From NCBI GenBank assembly GCA_023512835.1, contig CM042087.1, positions 3,940,021 through 4,004,020 of the forward strand: a stretch of 64,000 nt of DNA. Direction: 5' to 3'. This document shows, piece by piece, positions 1 through 10,723 of this stretch (its first letter is position 1; each line of letters starts with the position of its first letter). The notes under the pieces are model-generated. The model ran no database searches. It saw only the letters and a list, made by a program, of their open reading frames with translations, and had not been told where the DNA came from. The position numbers and the translations under genes were made by a program. This DNA comes from Taxillus chinensis. Taxonomy: Eukaryota; Streptophyta; Magnoliopsida; Santalales; Loranthaceae.

Positions 1-940
1 CGATATGGACTACACAACAGGTGCTGTCCGAGATATACCTGTACAATCATACATCAGGGGTATTCCTGTACATTCCTACATATTATAAAGTTAAGGAAAA
101 ATTATTTATTAATTACAGAGTTAAGCTACAAATCCAATACAACTTTCACAGACCCTTGTTCGGATATTCAAATAATAAACCAGTTATCTTAAACCAAGTT
201 ATGAAAAAAATGTGAAATAAATAACCATTAGCTTCGGGCTAGCCTCTAGCAAATAGGTCAATACCTGAAACGTCAACAAAGGTAGGGGTGAGCACGAATG
301 CCCAGTAGGTGATCTCCATCTCCTCATCATCCTATGACATGAAATCCTAAGTCTACATGATCGGTGTATGCTTGTGCCAGTGTAGTGTCCTATTCTATCA
401 CAGAAAACCTACATTTAAATTACAAAATAAGACATTACACATCACATTTCAGTCATTAAAGGTTCGCACCGAATATTCCAATTATTAATGGGATTCCCAC
501 AACCAACTCCAAGGATCTCAGTCAGTACTAGACAACCATATGTGGGACCTGTAGTGTCCCTAACGACAACCTGCCACATATGGGACCTGAGTTAACCAGC
601 CACATAGGGGACCTGTAGCCTCTTGCCAGCCCTATATGGGACCTGCGGTTAACCCAACTAGCTCTACCACCATTTCCACATATAATCAATAAATAGAATA
701 TAATAACAGTCAAAATTCAATACAACAACATTACAAAATATTTAATTCATCAATCCAGCACTAACCACAATAATATATATAAATATACATACATATAATT
801 AATAATTTACATGTCAATTAATAACTACAATCAACATTCTAAATATCAAATAAACAACATCAAGCTACAAATAATACTTTATATTATTAAACCATAATAT
901 TAACACTACTCCTATATTATTTACTCTACAATATCAAGCC
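1..940 (-). repeat. Partial chromovirus-type LTR, reverse orientation, cut by window edge
   Basis: Base 1 onward matches the solo LTR at 57870-60231, starting about 90 bp inside it (near 57958) and running collinearly for roughly 900 bp. Shared landmarks include the ATACATCAGGGGTATTCCTGTACA stretch (first 20 bases seen in both), the repeated 'ACATATGGGACCTG' motifs near 540-650 and the 'GGGGTGAGCACGAATGCCCA' block near 285. In the minus orientation it carries a TTTCAG|GT acceptor-like site near 270 and the GCTCACCCCTAC block. Similarity fades after about 940, so the end is approximate. The start lies outside the window. Confidence 0.75.
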
Positions 941-1550
941 AAACCAAGATTAGCCCTTAAAGGGCTGGGAGAGATAGAACCGCCCAACAAGGACCGGTCC
1001 AGGACCTGACGGGCTAGCGTCCAAGCGCTGGCGTTCGAAAACTGGTGTCCCGTGTTAGTGTCCGAGTTCGTGGTGTCAGGGTGCATAGAGTCAAGATCAA
1101 ACGCATGGAGTCACGATTGGCATATGGAGTCACGATCAGCGCATGACATTGAAAAGAATAAAGGTGATCTTAATAAGAATAAAGGTGATCTTAACAAAGG
1201 CGCAAGATTAAGTGTCAGGGTTCACTTTGCTTTCGTTGGAAGTCACCAGGCTACGTGCAGATGGAGTTTAATTAAAAAGAATAAAGGTGATTAAAAAGAT
1301 TAAGTAATAATATGTTAATTAAATAGATTAACGAAGAGGAGATGATAGGCGCCACGTCTGGAAAACAGATTTCTTTTGCAGAAGCCGTGCAGGACACCTC
1401 TGGGGGTTGACCGAGCATGTATACACATACAGACCGAGCATTAATTATATAGATAAAACTGGTTGTCCAAAAATAATCGATTGCTTCCATCCAAATGCGT
1501 CTTCTACCACGTATTAGCTAGCGACATATCGAGTCTGTCAAAAACCTAGC
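941..1550. other. Unassigned intergenic stretch with short direct repeats
   Basis: No gene or known element recognised. Three copies of a motif AGAATAAAGGTGAT lie at about 1155, 1176 and 1278, and 'GGAGTCACGAT' is repeated at about 1107 and 1125. It may be the diverged tail of the LTR fragment on its left or the downstream flank of the Copia LTR on its right. Confidence 0.4.
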
Positions 1551-2803
1551 TATTGGTCCCTGTGGGCCTAGAGGGGGGTGAATAGGCTTTTATCGAAACT
1601 CTTTTTGACTCTCTGTGGCACAACACTTGTTTGGTTAAAGGATAGAATCAGTGCGGAAGATAATCAGATAGTGAAAGTATTTTATTTTATTATCGAATTA
1701 TAAATACAACAAAATAGAAGCAAGACTCTCTTACACTTTGTATAAAAGATGACTCACACTCTAGTCTTTATGATCTCTATGAGCTCTTGTACATACACAA
1801 GGTTATTACAAAACTCACCAACATCAACCACATTTTTTTTATTACAAGGTTTACATTATATATATAATACATCTTTGAGAGACAGTCTTGGAACTTGTTG
1901 TTCTGGACTATGTGCACATTGACTGTTCCTCGGAATTCTCTCTGCCTTGAATGCTGCGGATGTGGAGCTCATGGTCTTGGGTTTGCAAAGCATAAGTGTG
2001 TTTGTGAGTTCCCAAGTTCAGTCAAAGTTGCGTCTATATATCCGGATGATCCACGTGTATGACACTTAAGGTTTTCAACGAATTTGTCTTACATTGGGAA
2101 GCAGCGAGCTGGTGACTTTAAATGCAAAGAGATAAGTTGAAGCAACGTCTTCTTAATTCAGTGTAAGGTTTCTTACTTTGTGTTAACTAAGCTCGGACCC
2201 TTACTCCATATCAGTGTTTGCTTACTCAATATCAATTCAGTAGTGGAATCCTTATTCCGTGTTAGCGCTTCCTTACTCCATACGAATGAGAAGGTCGGAG
2301 TGCTTACTCCGCATCAGCACTTCCTTACTCCGTGAGAGTTCCTTACTCCGCGTGAGTTAAAGACTTGGATGGCTTACTTCGTATCAGTATATCCTTACTC
2401 CGCATGAGTAACAGGTTTGGATTCCTTACTCCGCATCTAGTTTCCTTACTCCGTGTGAATAAAGACTCAGGTCCTTATTCCGCACAAGTTATTCCTTACT
2501 TAGCATGTATAGAAGACTCGGATTTTTTACTCCGTATCTTCCTTTCTTTAGTCCGCTTGAGTGGAAGACTTAGCCTTTTACTCCGCGATAACTATGTATT
2601 ACTCCATGTGACTTGTAGACTAGGATTCTTATTCCGCATCTATTTGACTTGATCCATTTAAGGTGTTAGGCACAGTTTCCTTAGTTCTAAGCTCTTAGTG
2701 ATTAGTCCGCACGAAGGATCCTTATTCCGTAAGAAGTAAAGACTTGGTTATATACCAAGTATTTGACGACATTCACTCTTATCCGGATCAGGATTATGTA
2801 TCC
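1551..2803 (-). repeat. Truncated Copia LTR (older copy A), reverse orientation
   Basis: This repeats the sequence of 2804-4128 almost unit for unit: TTGGTCCC, then CCTAGAGGGGGGTGAATAGG, a polyadenylation-like stretch, the conserved 'TATCCGGATGATCCACGTGT' block and the CTTACTCCG minisatellite. Its terminal TG is TA here (TATTGGTCCC). It stops at 2803, where the next LTR begins with TGTTGGTCCC, and it lacks about 170 bp present in the other copies (the end with GATCCAACA). The likely reading is an older LTR into which the neighbouring minus-strand element inserted. Its missing part should lie beyond the right window edge. Confidence 0.75.
2164..2740. repeat. CTTACTCCG minisatellite inside Copia LTR copy A
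   Basis: About 20 imperfect copies of a (C)CTTACTCCGYRT...core spaced 20-35 bp apart, interleaved with AAGACTYGG. The same array is found in all three copies of this LTR. Confidence 0.85.
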
Positions 2804-4128
2804 TGTTGGTCCCTTGGAGCCTAGAGGGGGGATGAATAGGCTCTTATTGAAGCTCTTTTCTAACTCTTCGGCACAACACTTATCTGGTTAAGAGATAGAA
2901 ACAATGCAGAAGATAACCAGATAGTGGAAGTATTTTGTTTCATTATCAGTATGATAAGTACAACAAAATGAAAGCAGTCTAAAGCTTGAAAGCTTTTAGA
3001 CCTACTTAACAACTTTTTAACACTCTGTTTACAAGTACACACACGCTAGCCTCTATGATCTCTATGAGATTTTTGGTACATACACAAAACTATCTTTTTT
3101 TTATGCACTCATGCTATAAATATACAAGTGTTTCTATTTATAGTGACATCCACAAGAGACAACCTTGGAACTTGTTGTTCCGGATATTGTGCCCATTTAC
3201 TGTCTCTCGAAAATCTCTCTGCATTAATTGTTGCGAATGTGGTCTTCAAGATCTTGGGTTTGCAACGCATAAGAGTATTTGTAAGTTCCCAAGTGTAGTT
3301 AAAGTTGTGTCCACATATCCGGATGATCCACGTGTAAGGTGCTTTAGATTTTCAACAAGTTTGTCTTACATCGGGAAGTAGTGAGCCGGTGACTTTGAAT
3401 ACGAAGAAATAAGTTGAAGTAGCGTCTTCTTGAATCCGGTGTAAGGTTCCTTACTCCGTGCTAAACTAAGCTCGGATCCTTACTCCGTAATATTGATTGC
3501 TTACTCCATATCAATTTGGTACTGGAATCCTTATTCCGTGTAAGCGCTTCCTTACTCCGTATGAAAGAGAAGGTCGGATTGCTTATTCCGCATCAACGCT
3601 TCCTTACTCTGCATCTAGTTTCTTTACTCCGCATGAGTTAAAGGAACGGATGGCTTACTCCATATCAGCACATCCTTTACTCCGCATGAGTGAGTGGTTC
3701 GGATTCCATACTCCGCATCTAGTTTCCTTACTCCGTGCGAATAAAGACTCAAGTCCTTATTCCGTAGAAGTGCTTCCTTACTCCGCATCTATGAAAGACT
3801 CGGATTCCTTACTCCGTGTCTTCTTTACTTTAGTCCGGTTGAGGGGATGACTTATCTTTTTAACTCCGTGTTGACTCTCTTACTCCGTACGACTTTGTAG
3901 ACTAAGATTCTTACTCCGCATCTTTTAGACTTAGTCCGTTGAAGTATTAAGTGCGGATTTCTTAGTCTGTAGCTTTTAGGTTCTTAGTTTGCACGAATGA
4001 TCCTTATTCTGTATGAGGCAAAGACTTGGTTATATACCAAGTGTTTGATGACACTCATTCTCACCTGGATCAGGATTATGTATTCCATCCTTAGCTTTGC
4101 TCACACGAGTGTAGATCCGGATATAGGT
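2804..4128 (-). repeat. 3' LTR of the Copia-type element, major part
   Basis: Begins TGTTGGTCCCTTGG and carries the CCTAGAGGGGGG tract, a CAAAATACTT stretch near 2930 and the minisatellite. It is interrupted at 4128 by a solo LTR whose TSD (TAGGT, 4124-4128 and 43887-43891) is intact, and it resumes at 43892. The combined length is about 1.42 kb, compared with 1305 bp for the plus-strand solo copy at 44121-45425. Confidence 0.85.
3435..4018. repeat. CTTACTCCG minisatellite inside the Copia 3' LTR
   Basis: Same array type as at 2164-2740: repeated CCTTACTCCGCATSWRGTT-like units with irregular spacing. Confidence 0.85.
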
Positions 4129-5289
4129 TGTAAGGACCCATATTTGAGGGGTTCTTGGAGTTAGCCTTGAGTAAGAGGCCTTGTTTTAGAGAATGAACAT
4201 CAGCACAGTGATGTGCTCGTCAAATGGAGAATTTTGACTATGCTTGGGCTCGATTCGGAGTTCGAGGCCCTGAGGGGTATTTTGGGAATTTCACATGAAT
4301 TAAAATATCCCAATTAATATATATTTGAGAGTTTTATTTAAAATATGGTTTGGGCTTAATTGTTGGGCTGTAGAGCTTAATGAAGTGGATTAGAAAACCT
4401 TGGCCTTTGGGCTTATAGATGCTGGGCTTTAAATTAATCAAAACTACATCGTTTTGATTATGTGGGAAAATATATAAAGGAAAAAGGCTTCAAAATTAGG
4501 GGATTCTCATTCCAAAACCCTAGCAGCCGTCACCCCTTGAGAGAGAGATAGAGAGACACGGCCAAAGAGGGAGACTGCCAGAAAGAGGGAGACACGGCCT
4601 GAGACGGCGAGGACGATCCAAGGCCGGCGATCCAAGGTTCCTGCGGTGGACGAAAGCCCGGAGACGTGATTGCTAGAATACAACGACCAGTTGTATTCTC
4701 CGATTTTGAGGTAGGAAATCCGTGTTCATATTCATGCCTTCCTCTGAAAATTCTGGGTTTATACCCTCTGATATGAATATTGAGAATTCTGGGTTTATAC
4801 TGCTATCACTGGTTTTCGTCCGGGCCCGTTTTGGGGTGAGCTCAAACTAAACCAATGGTGAGAAATTTTAGAGTCGCCACCAACTGTTTTTTGGGGTACA
4901 GCTAGATACCCTCTACTTTGAGTAGTTTAAATGTGTGGTCTGCGTTATCAGAGAAAGGTTCGGGAGTTGGTTACGTGTAGGGAAGGATTAACACCCCTAC
5001 AGCGCCCTTTCAGTATCTAATTTAGGAGGAGGAGGTTTTTATTTTATTTGTACTGCCATAACTAGGTTAAGTTTCCTAAAGAGTCTATGATTTTTATTTG
5101 GCTAAGTTATTTGTCAAAGTTATGGTTAAAATTGATTTACCCTAAACCCCTAAAGGGAATCCTAAAAGTTTTGGGTTTTTGTTTGAAGTGAAGAATGAGA
5201 TCCTACAAGTTGATGTTGGTTTTGGTTTTCCTTTTGGAAATTTAAGTCCTAAAAAATGGTTTTTATTTTCCCCTTTTTTGGTTTTTTGG

Positions 5290-5900
5290 ATTAGAAAACA
5301 TACATTTTTTTGTTCGTTTTTGCTTTGTTTTGTTTTGTTTTGTTTTTTTGTTTTGTTTTTTTTTGTCTTTTTTTTTTGTTTGTCTTTGTTTTTTTTTTTG
5401 GTTTTGGGACATTGAAGTACTAATTTTGGGTTTTTTTTTTGTTTGAAAACATGAAAACGTTTTTTGTTTGTTTTTTTTTTTGTGTTTTTTTGAAGATATT
5501 TTTTTTGAACATATTTTATTAAAACATTTTGAATGTATTTTAGCGAAAACATTTTGTTGAAAACATTTTTTTGTTTTTTTTGTTTTGTTTTTTTTAGGAA
5601 ACATTTTTTTGAAAACATTTTTATTGCAAACATTTTGGAGAACATTTTTGTGGAAACCATTGTTATTTTTTTTCTTACTTTTTTACTTATAGAAAGCCTT
5701 GAACCTAAATCTACGCATCTCAACAATTGAACATACATATGAACACATATACCAAAATAGATGTGGAGTGTGTGATTGTGATATCCACAGATCATATGAA
5801 AACACAGCCACTCTTTTTTTTCTTTTTTTCTTTTTTTTTTCTTCATCACTTTTTTTTTCTTTTTCTTCATATCTCTATTTTTGTCCCTCTTTTTTTTTAC
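5290..5900. repeat. T-rich low-complexity tract in Ogre LTR
   Basis: Runs of TTTTG/TTTTTTT dominate, with interspersed GAAAACATTTT repeats from 5525 to 5660. The counterpart lies at 29220-29850 in the other LTR. Confidence 0.9.
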
Positions 5901-7014
5901 TGCACTTTACACATTACAACATTAGACAGTATATACAACATATATCAACAATCATAAACAGAACAAAATACTATGGCTTACATCAAGTAGGGATATAAAT
6001 AAGCTAATAAGCAATAAACACACAAATACAAATGAATTAGAAATTGAACCGACTTTAGTTTGGGTAAGGCTTCAACACTGGCCTTCCGTTTGAGTTATCC
6101 TGTCTGCGCCGATATTCTCCATGTCGAATATAAAAGCACTAAATCCAGTAATTACGAAAATCAGATAGGATATACCATGGAGACTGCAGTGCTATGTTGG
6201 AACTGAAAGCAGATGATGAGAGGATTTTTATTTGGGGTTTTGGGGCAGAAAAACGTGAGAGGGGATTTGAAAATGATAGAGTTTTTTGCTTTGGGCAAGA
6301 AAATTCGTAAGAGAGAAAGAGAGAATCTGGGAGACCTCCCCTTTTTTTTTATGTTTGAAAAAGAAGCTTGAAAGGGAAGGAGAAAGTCTGGGTAGCTTGT
6401 TTTTGATTTTGGAAAAGGGAGAGAATTTGGGGCGAAAATCTGGGTGTTTTTCCTTTGGGCGTAAGCTGGGCGTTTTTTGTGGGAGCTGAACTCTTCTTCT
6501 TTTTTGGATCAGGGAACTGGGTATGAAAAAATGGTAGCAGGTTTTTTTTCAATGATGATGGGTCTGTGTTTTTTTTCTGGGCGTTTTTTTTTGGAGGGAG
6601 CTGGGGCGTTTTTTTTATGTATCGATGGGTCTCTCCTTTTTTTAACGATTCGGGGTTTCTCTCTTTGTTTACGCTGGGACGAGGCTCAGGCGTGATCCTT
6701 CCTTTTTTTTTTCTCCCTTCTTTTTGGACAGAAGACTGAGTTTAAAAGGGCTGATAGGAATTTTTGGCTGGACTCATTAATCGCTGCATTAAATGTTTTT
6801 GTTGAGTGTATTATTAATTCCAGCTTTATTAATTTGCAGATTCGATGCTTTGTCGGGTGGATAGCTTGTGTGGAAAACAGGACAGCTCGTGATTGCCTTT
6901 TGAATTTGTATTTGTGACTGACAGGTTGTTGAAAAATGATTCTTTGTCAAATGGCCAGCGCAGAATACGGGTCTCGTGAACAGCCAGCGAGAAGAGCCAG
7001 CGAGAAACGCCAAC

Positions 7015-7510
7015 CAGCGAAGGTCAAGGGGTCAGAGGATCGAAGTGTTGGCAGGTCGGAATGTCGGCAGGTCGAAGGATCGGCAGGGTCGAAGCTTCGG
7101 TGGGTCGAAATTTCGGTGGGGCGATGGTCAACGGTCAATGGGTCGAAGTGTCGGCAGGTCGAAGGTCAACGGTCAACGGGTTGAAGGGTCGGAGGTTGGA
7201 GATTGACAGGCTTCGAGGGTCCGTGGGTCGTAGGTCAAGGTTCGAAGGTTCGCAGGTTAAGGCGTCGCAGGTTCGTAAGTCGCGTGTCGAAGGCGTCACA
7301 AGTCCTGGCGTTGTAAGTATCGAGGCGTCGCATCTTCACAAGGTTCGAAAGTCCGAAGGGGCGAGTCGAAGGTAGGAGTGTCGGCAGCGGGGCTTCGAGG
7401 CTTCGAATCTTTGAGGCTTCGACGCTTCGAGGCTTCAGGGCTTCAAGGCTTCGAAGGTCAATGGGTCGAAGTGTTAGCAGGTCAACGGTCAACGGTCAAC
7501 CCCGAAGTTT
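7015..7510. repeat. GGTCGAAG / GGCTTCGAGG minisatellite in Ogre 3' LTR
   Basis: Dense short repeats of GGTCGAAGTGTCGGCA, GGTCAACGGTCAACG and GGCTTCGAGGCTTCG. It is CpG-rich, unlike its surroundings. It lies in the U3 side of the LTR when read on the minus strand. Confidence 0.9.
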
Positions 7511-8015
7511 TTTTTAACTTTTAATTACCTTCTTACCCTTCGCCTAAAATGCAAAAATGGATAACTTTCCAGTGATTATTTGGGGAGATCCGTATTCGCC
7601 TAAATTGACGCTTTGAAGAATTTTGCATGGCCACTTTTTCGGGCGATTTGACCAGGGGCATTGACCGTCTTTTGGCACGTTTTGACTTTTCCAACGAAAG
7701 TTGTTTTGGCCATAACTTCTTCATTTTAAGTCCGATTTGAGCTCGGTCAAGTGCGTTAGTCTCCAATGTTCATCCTCTATCACCTGGTGTTGGTCTTTGG
7801 GCGCTTCAAAGACTTGTAGCAGAAGTCATTAATTTTGGACTCCCCGTCTGTGTCAATTGTATCCATTTCGTGCAAATTGGGGTTAACATCAATTCCAAAC
7901 CATTCCTTGGAAGTATGGGATCATTGTGGACATGTTCAACATGGTATATGGCATGGGCAGAAAGGTATATCAAATGGGGTTAGTATGTCCAACCCGGACA
8001 AAATGGGGTCGAACA

Positions 8016-8032
8016 GCTGCCCCTCTTTGTGC
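8016..8032 (-). other. Polypurine tract of the Ogre-like element
   Basis: On the minus strand GCACAAAGAGGGGCAGC directly abuts the 3' LTR start at 8015. It is the expected primer site for plus-strand DNA synthesis. Confidence 0.75.
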
Positions 8033-8232
8033 ACTGTTTGTATACAAATAGCATACAAAGATAAAAAGGGAGTCATTTTGGACGGGTTGGGGCACTTACC
8101 TGACTTACCTAGCACAGGGGAAGAGTAGAATGCGACATTTGGGTCTGTCCCCGAGAGGCAAAAAGGGCTTCACAGGTCGGTGGACTTGGATAATACTTTG
8201 ATGCGGCATCTGAGGCTGCCTACGATGTAAAG

Positions 8233-9700
8233 ATATGGGAGATTGAAAGCCTACAACAATGACAGGTTTGAACTGAAAAATAGAGCCTATGGCAACGATA
8301 GACTTTGGTTAAAAAAATGAAAAGCCCACAGCAATGATAGGCTTGAACTGAAAAATGAAAAGCCCACAGCAATGATAGGCATGAATGGAAAAATGGAAAG
8401 CCCACAACAATGATAGGCTTGAATTGAAAATGAAAAGCCCACAGCAACGATAGGCGTAAACTGAAAATGAAAAAGCCCACAGCAACGATAGGCTTAAATT
8501 GAAAATGAAAAAGCTCACAACAATGTTAGGCTTAAACTGAAAAATGGAAAGCCCACAGCAACGATAGGCTTGAAGTGAAGATGGAAAGCCTACAACAACG
8601 TTAGGCTTGAATAAAAAATCAAAAGGCCCACAACAACGATAGGCTTAAATTCAAAAGGGAAAGCCCACAGCAACGTTAGGCTTAAACTGAAAAATGGAAA
8701 GCCCACAGCAACGATAGGCTTAAACTAAAAAATTGAAAGGCCCACAGCAACGATTGGCTCGAATTGAAAATAGAAAGCCCATAGCAACGATAGGCTTAAA
8801 TTGAAACTGGAAAAGCCCACAGCAACGTTAGGCTTAAACTGAAAAATGGAAAGCCCACAGCAACGATAGGTTTGAAGTGAAGATGGAAAGCCTACAACAA
8901 CGTTAGGCTTGAATAAAAAATCGAAAGGCCCACAACAACGATAGGCTTAAATTCAAAAGGGAAAGCCCACAGCAACGTTAAGCTTAAACTGAAAAATGGA
9001 AAGCTCACAGCAACGATAGGCTTAAACTAAAAAATTGAAAGGCCCACAGCAACGATTGGCTCGAATTGAAAATAGAAAGCCCACAGCAACGATAGGCTTA
9101 AATTGAAACTGGAAAAGCCCACAGCAACGTTAGGCTTAAACTGAAAAATGGAAAGCCCACAGCAACGATAGGCTTGAAGTGAAGATGTAAAGCCTACAAC
9201 AACGTTAGGCTTGAATAAAAAATTGAAAGGCCCACAGCAACGATAGGCTTAAATTTAAAAGGAAAAGCCCACAGCACGTTAGGCTTAAACTGAAAAATAG
9301 AAAGCCCACAACAACGATAGGCTTAAACTAAAAAATTGAAAGGCCCACAACAACGATAGGCTCGAATTGAAAATAGAAAGCCCACAGCAATGATAGGCTT
9401 AAATTGAAACTGGAAAAGCCACAACAACATTAGGCTTAAACTGAAAAATAGAAAGCCCACAACAACGATAGGCTTGAAGTGAAGATGGAAAGCCTATAGC
9501 AACGTTAGGCTTGAATAAAAAATCGAAAGGCCCACAGCAACAATAGACCTCAATTGAAAATGAAAAACCCACATCAATGATATGCTTGAATTGAAAATGG
9601 AAAAGCCCACATCAATGATAGGCTTAAATTGAAAATGGAAAAGCCCACAGCAACGATAGGCTTAAATAAAAAATAGGAAAAGCCCACAGCAACGATAGAC
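8233..9700. repeat. Satellite-like tandem array in the Ogre 3' UTR
   Basis: About 38 copies of a ~38 bp unit with core AAAGCCCACAGCAACGATAGGCTT followed by A-rich spacer (first 20 bases: AAAGCCCACAGCAACGATAG). Variant units recur in fixed order. The variant ATGGAAAGCCTACAACAACG lies at 8581 and 8883, with related variants at 9185 and 9485, giving a higher-order period of about 302 bp (eight monomers). The array sits between the end of pol and the PPT. This is the position where Ogre/TAT elements are known to carry hypervariable tandem repeats. Confidence 0.92.
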
Positions 9701-9980
9701 ATGTATGGCTAATGACCCAATATGAGCTGAGGGTTTATCTCCCTGCTGCTGGAGAGTTTAGATGACATCCAAACGATAGACATGTATGGCTAATGACCCA
9801 AGCTAGGATAGCTTGGTGAGAAGCCCACATTACTGAAATTACAGAGTATGTTGAATGTATGCAAATGATGTATGGAATGCAATGTGATGTATGCCGGGAT
9901 GCATGGTGACATGTATGGCTAATGACCCAATATGAGCTGAGGGTTTATCTCCCTGCTGCTGGAGAGTTTAGATGACATCC
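9698..9980. repeat. Duplicated ~72 bp block downstream of the array
   Basis: The block starting GACATGTATGGCTAATGACC and ending GATGACATCCAA occurs at 9698-9770 and again at 9908-9981. A shorter third copy lies at about 9777. It appears to be part of the same hypervariable 3' UTR. Confidence 0.85.
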
Positions 9981-10723
9981 AATTTGTTGGGGACTTTTTG
10001 TCTCTCAGGCTGGGGAGACCTTTCTATCTTTGCTGGGGAACTCCCTTTTGTCCATGAAGGGTCTGTTAAATTTAGCTTTGCCATACTGAGGAGCTTGATT
10101 TGATCGCTTCTCTGGGGATAGTGATATTTTATGGGGGTATGAGTATTCTGAGTCGGGGGACTTAATTTGTTTGGGGATTTTGAGCTTGGACCTACTCATA
10201 ATGCAATGCTAGAAGAGCTTACTGGGGATTTAAGATGTTCTACTTAAATGTGAAATGAAGACGATGTAGCATGATTAAAGAGATAAAAAAGATTTTTGCT
10301 GGTTTAATTCCACAAAACATATTTATATCATAAAAAGTGTCCTATTGTTATAATCTGATAAACAGAATCACAAGTCTTTAAAAGTATAATGTACAAATTT
10401 GATTCGAGTGTGCCGCAGGTTTGACCAAGTCTTCCACTGTTTGCAGCCACTATTTTTGGATGATGTTGTCTCTACTACTTACAACGGACCCTATTTGTTG
10501 TGGTCCTATTCCTTTCAGTTTCTGACTGAACTGATTTCACCCTTCAAGATTTATTGTTGGCTTTGTATTTTATCCTTGATGCCCTTTCAGGTTTTCACCA
10601 AGTCCGCTTTTGTTTTCTCTTTTGTCTTTTGTTGGAGCTTTGTATTTTACCCTTGGTGCCCTTTCGGGTTTTCACCAAGTCCGCTCATTACAGGAATGAG
10701 AATCTTGTGGGGAGGTATGAGAG
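9981..10723 (-). other. Proximal 3' UTR of the Ogre-like element
   Basis: No coding sequence is recognised. A 45 bp segment ending TTTTCACCAAGTCCGC is duplicated at about 10562-10608 and 10641-10685. The minus-strand pol stop is at 10724-10726. Confidence 0.5.

Larger units (their letters stand above)
4801..8015 (-). repeat. 3' LTR of the Ogre-like element
   Basis: Collinear with 28719-32037. The plus-strand start is TGCTATCACTGG (5' LTR partner: TGTCATCACTGG) and the end is GGGGTCGAACA (partner: GGGGTCCAACA). It contains a long T-rich tract at 5290-5900 and a GGTCGAAG minisatellite at 7015-7510. Lysine-rich or phenylalanine-rich open frames across the T tract are low-complexity artefacts. 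Confidence 0.93.

Noticed and set aside
5142..5870. Lysine-rich open frame of about 240 codons
   Set aside because: Translation of a T-rich tract in the Ogre LTR; the opposite strand and other frames are equally open and no domain is present. The same holds for 29060-29819.
8233..9700. Regularly spaced ~38 bp repeats looking like a CRISPR array
   Set aside because: Spacers are A-rich and similar to each other, the repeats show a higher-order period, and the array lies in the 3' UTR of a plant retrotransposon.
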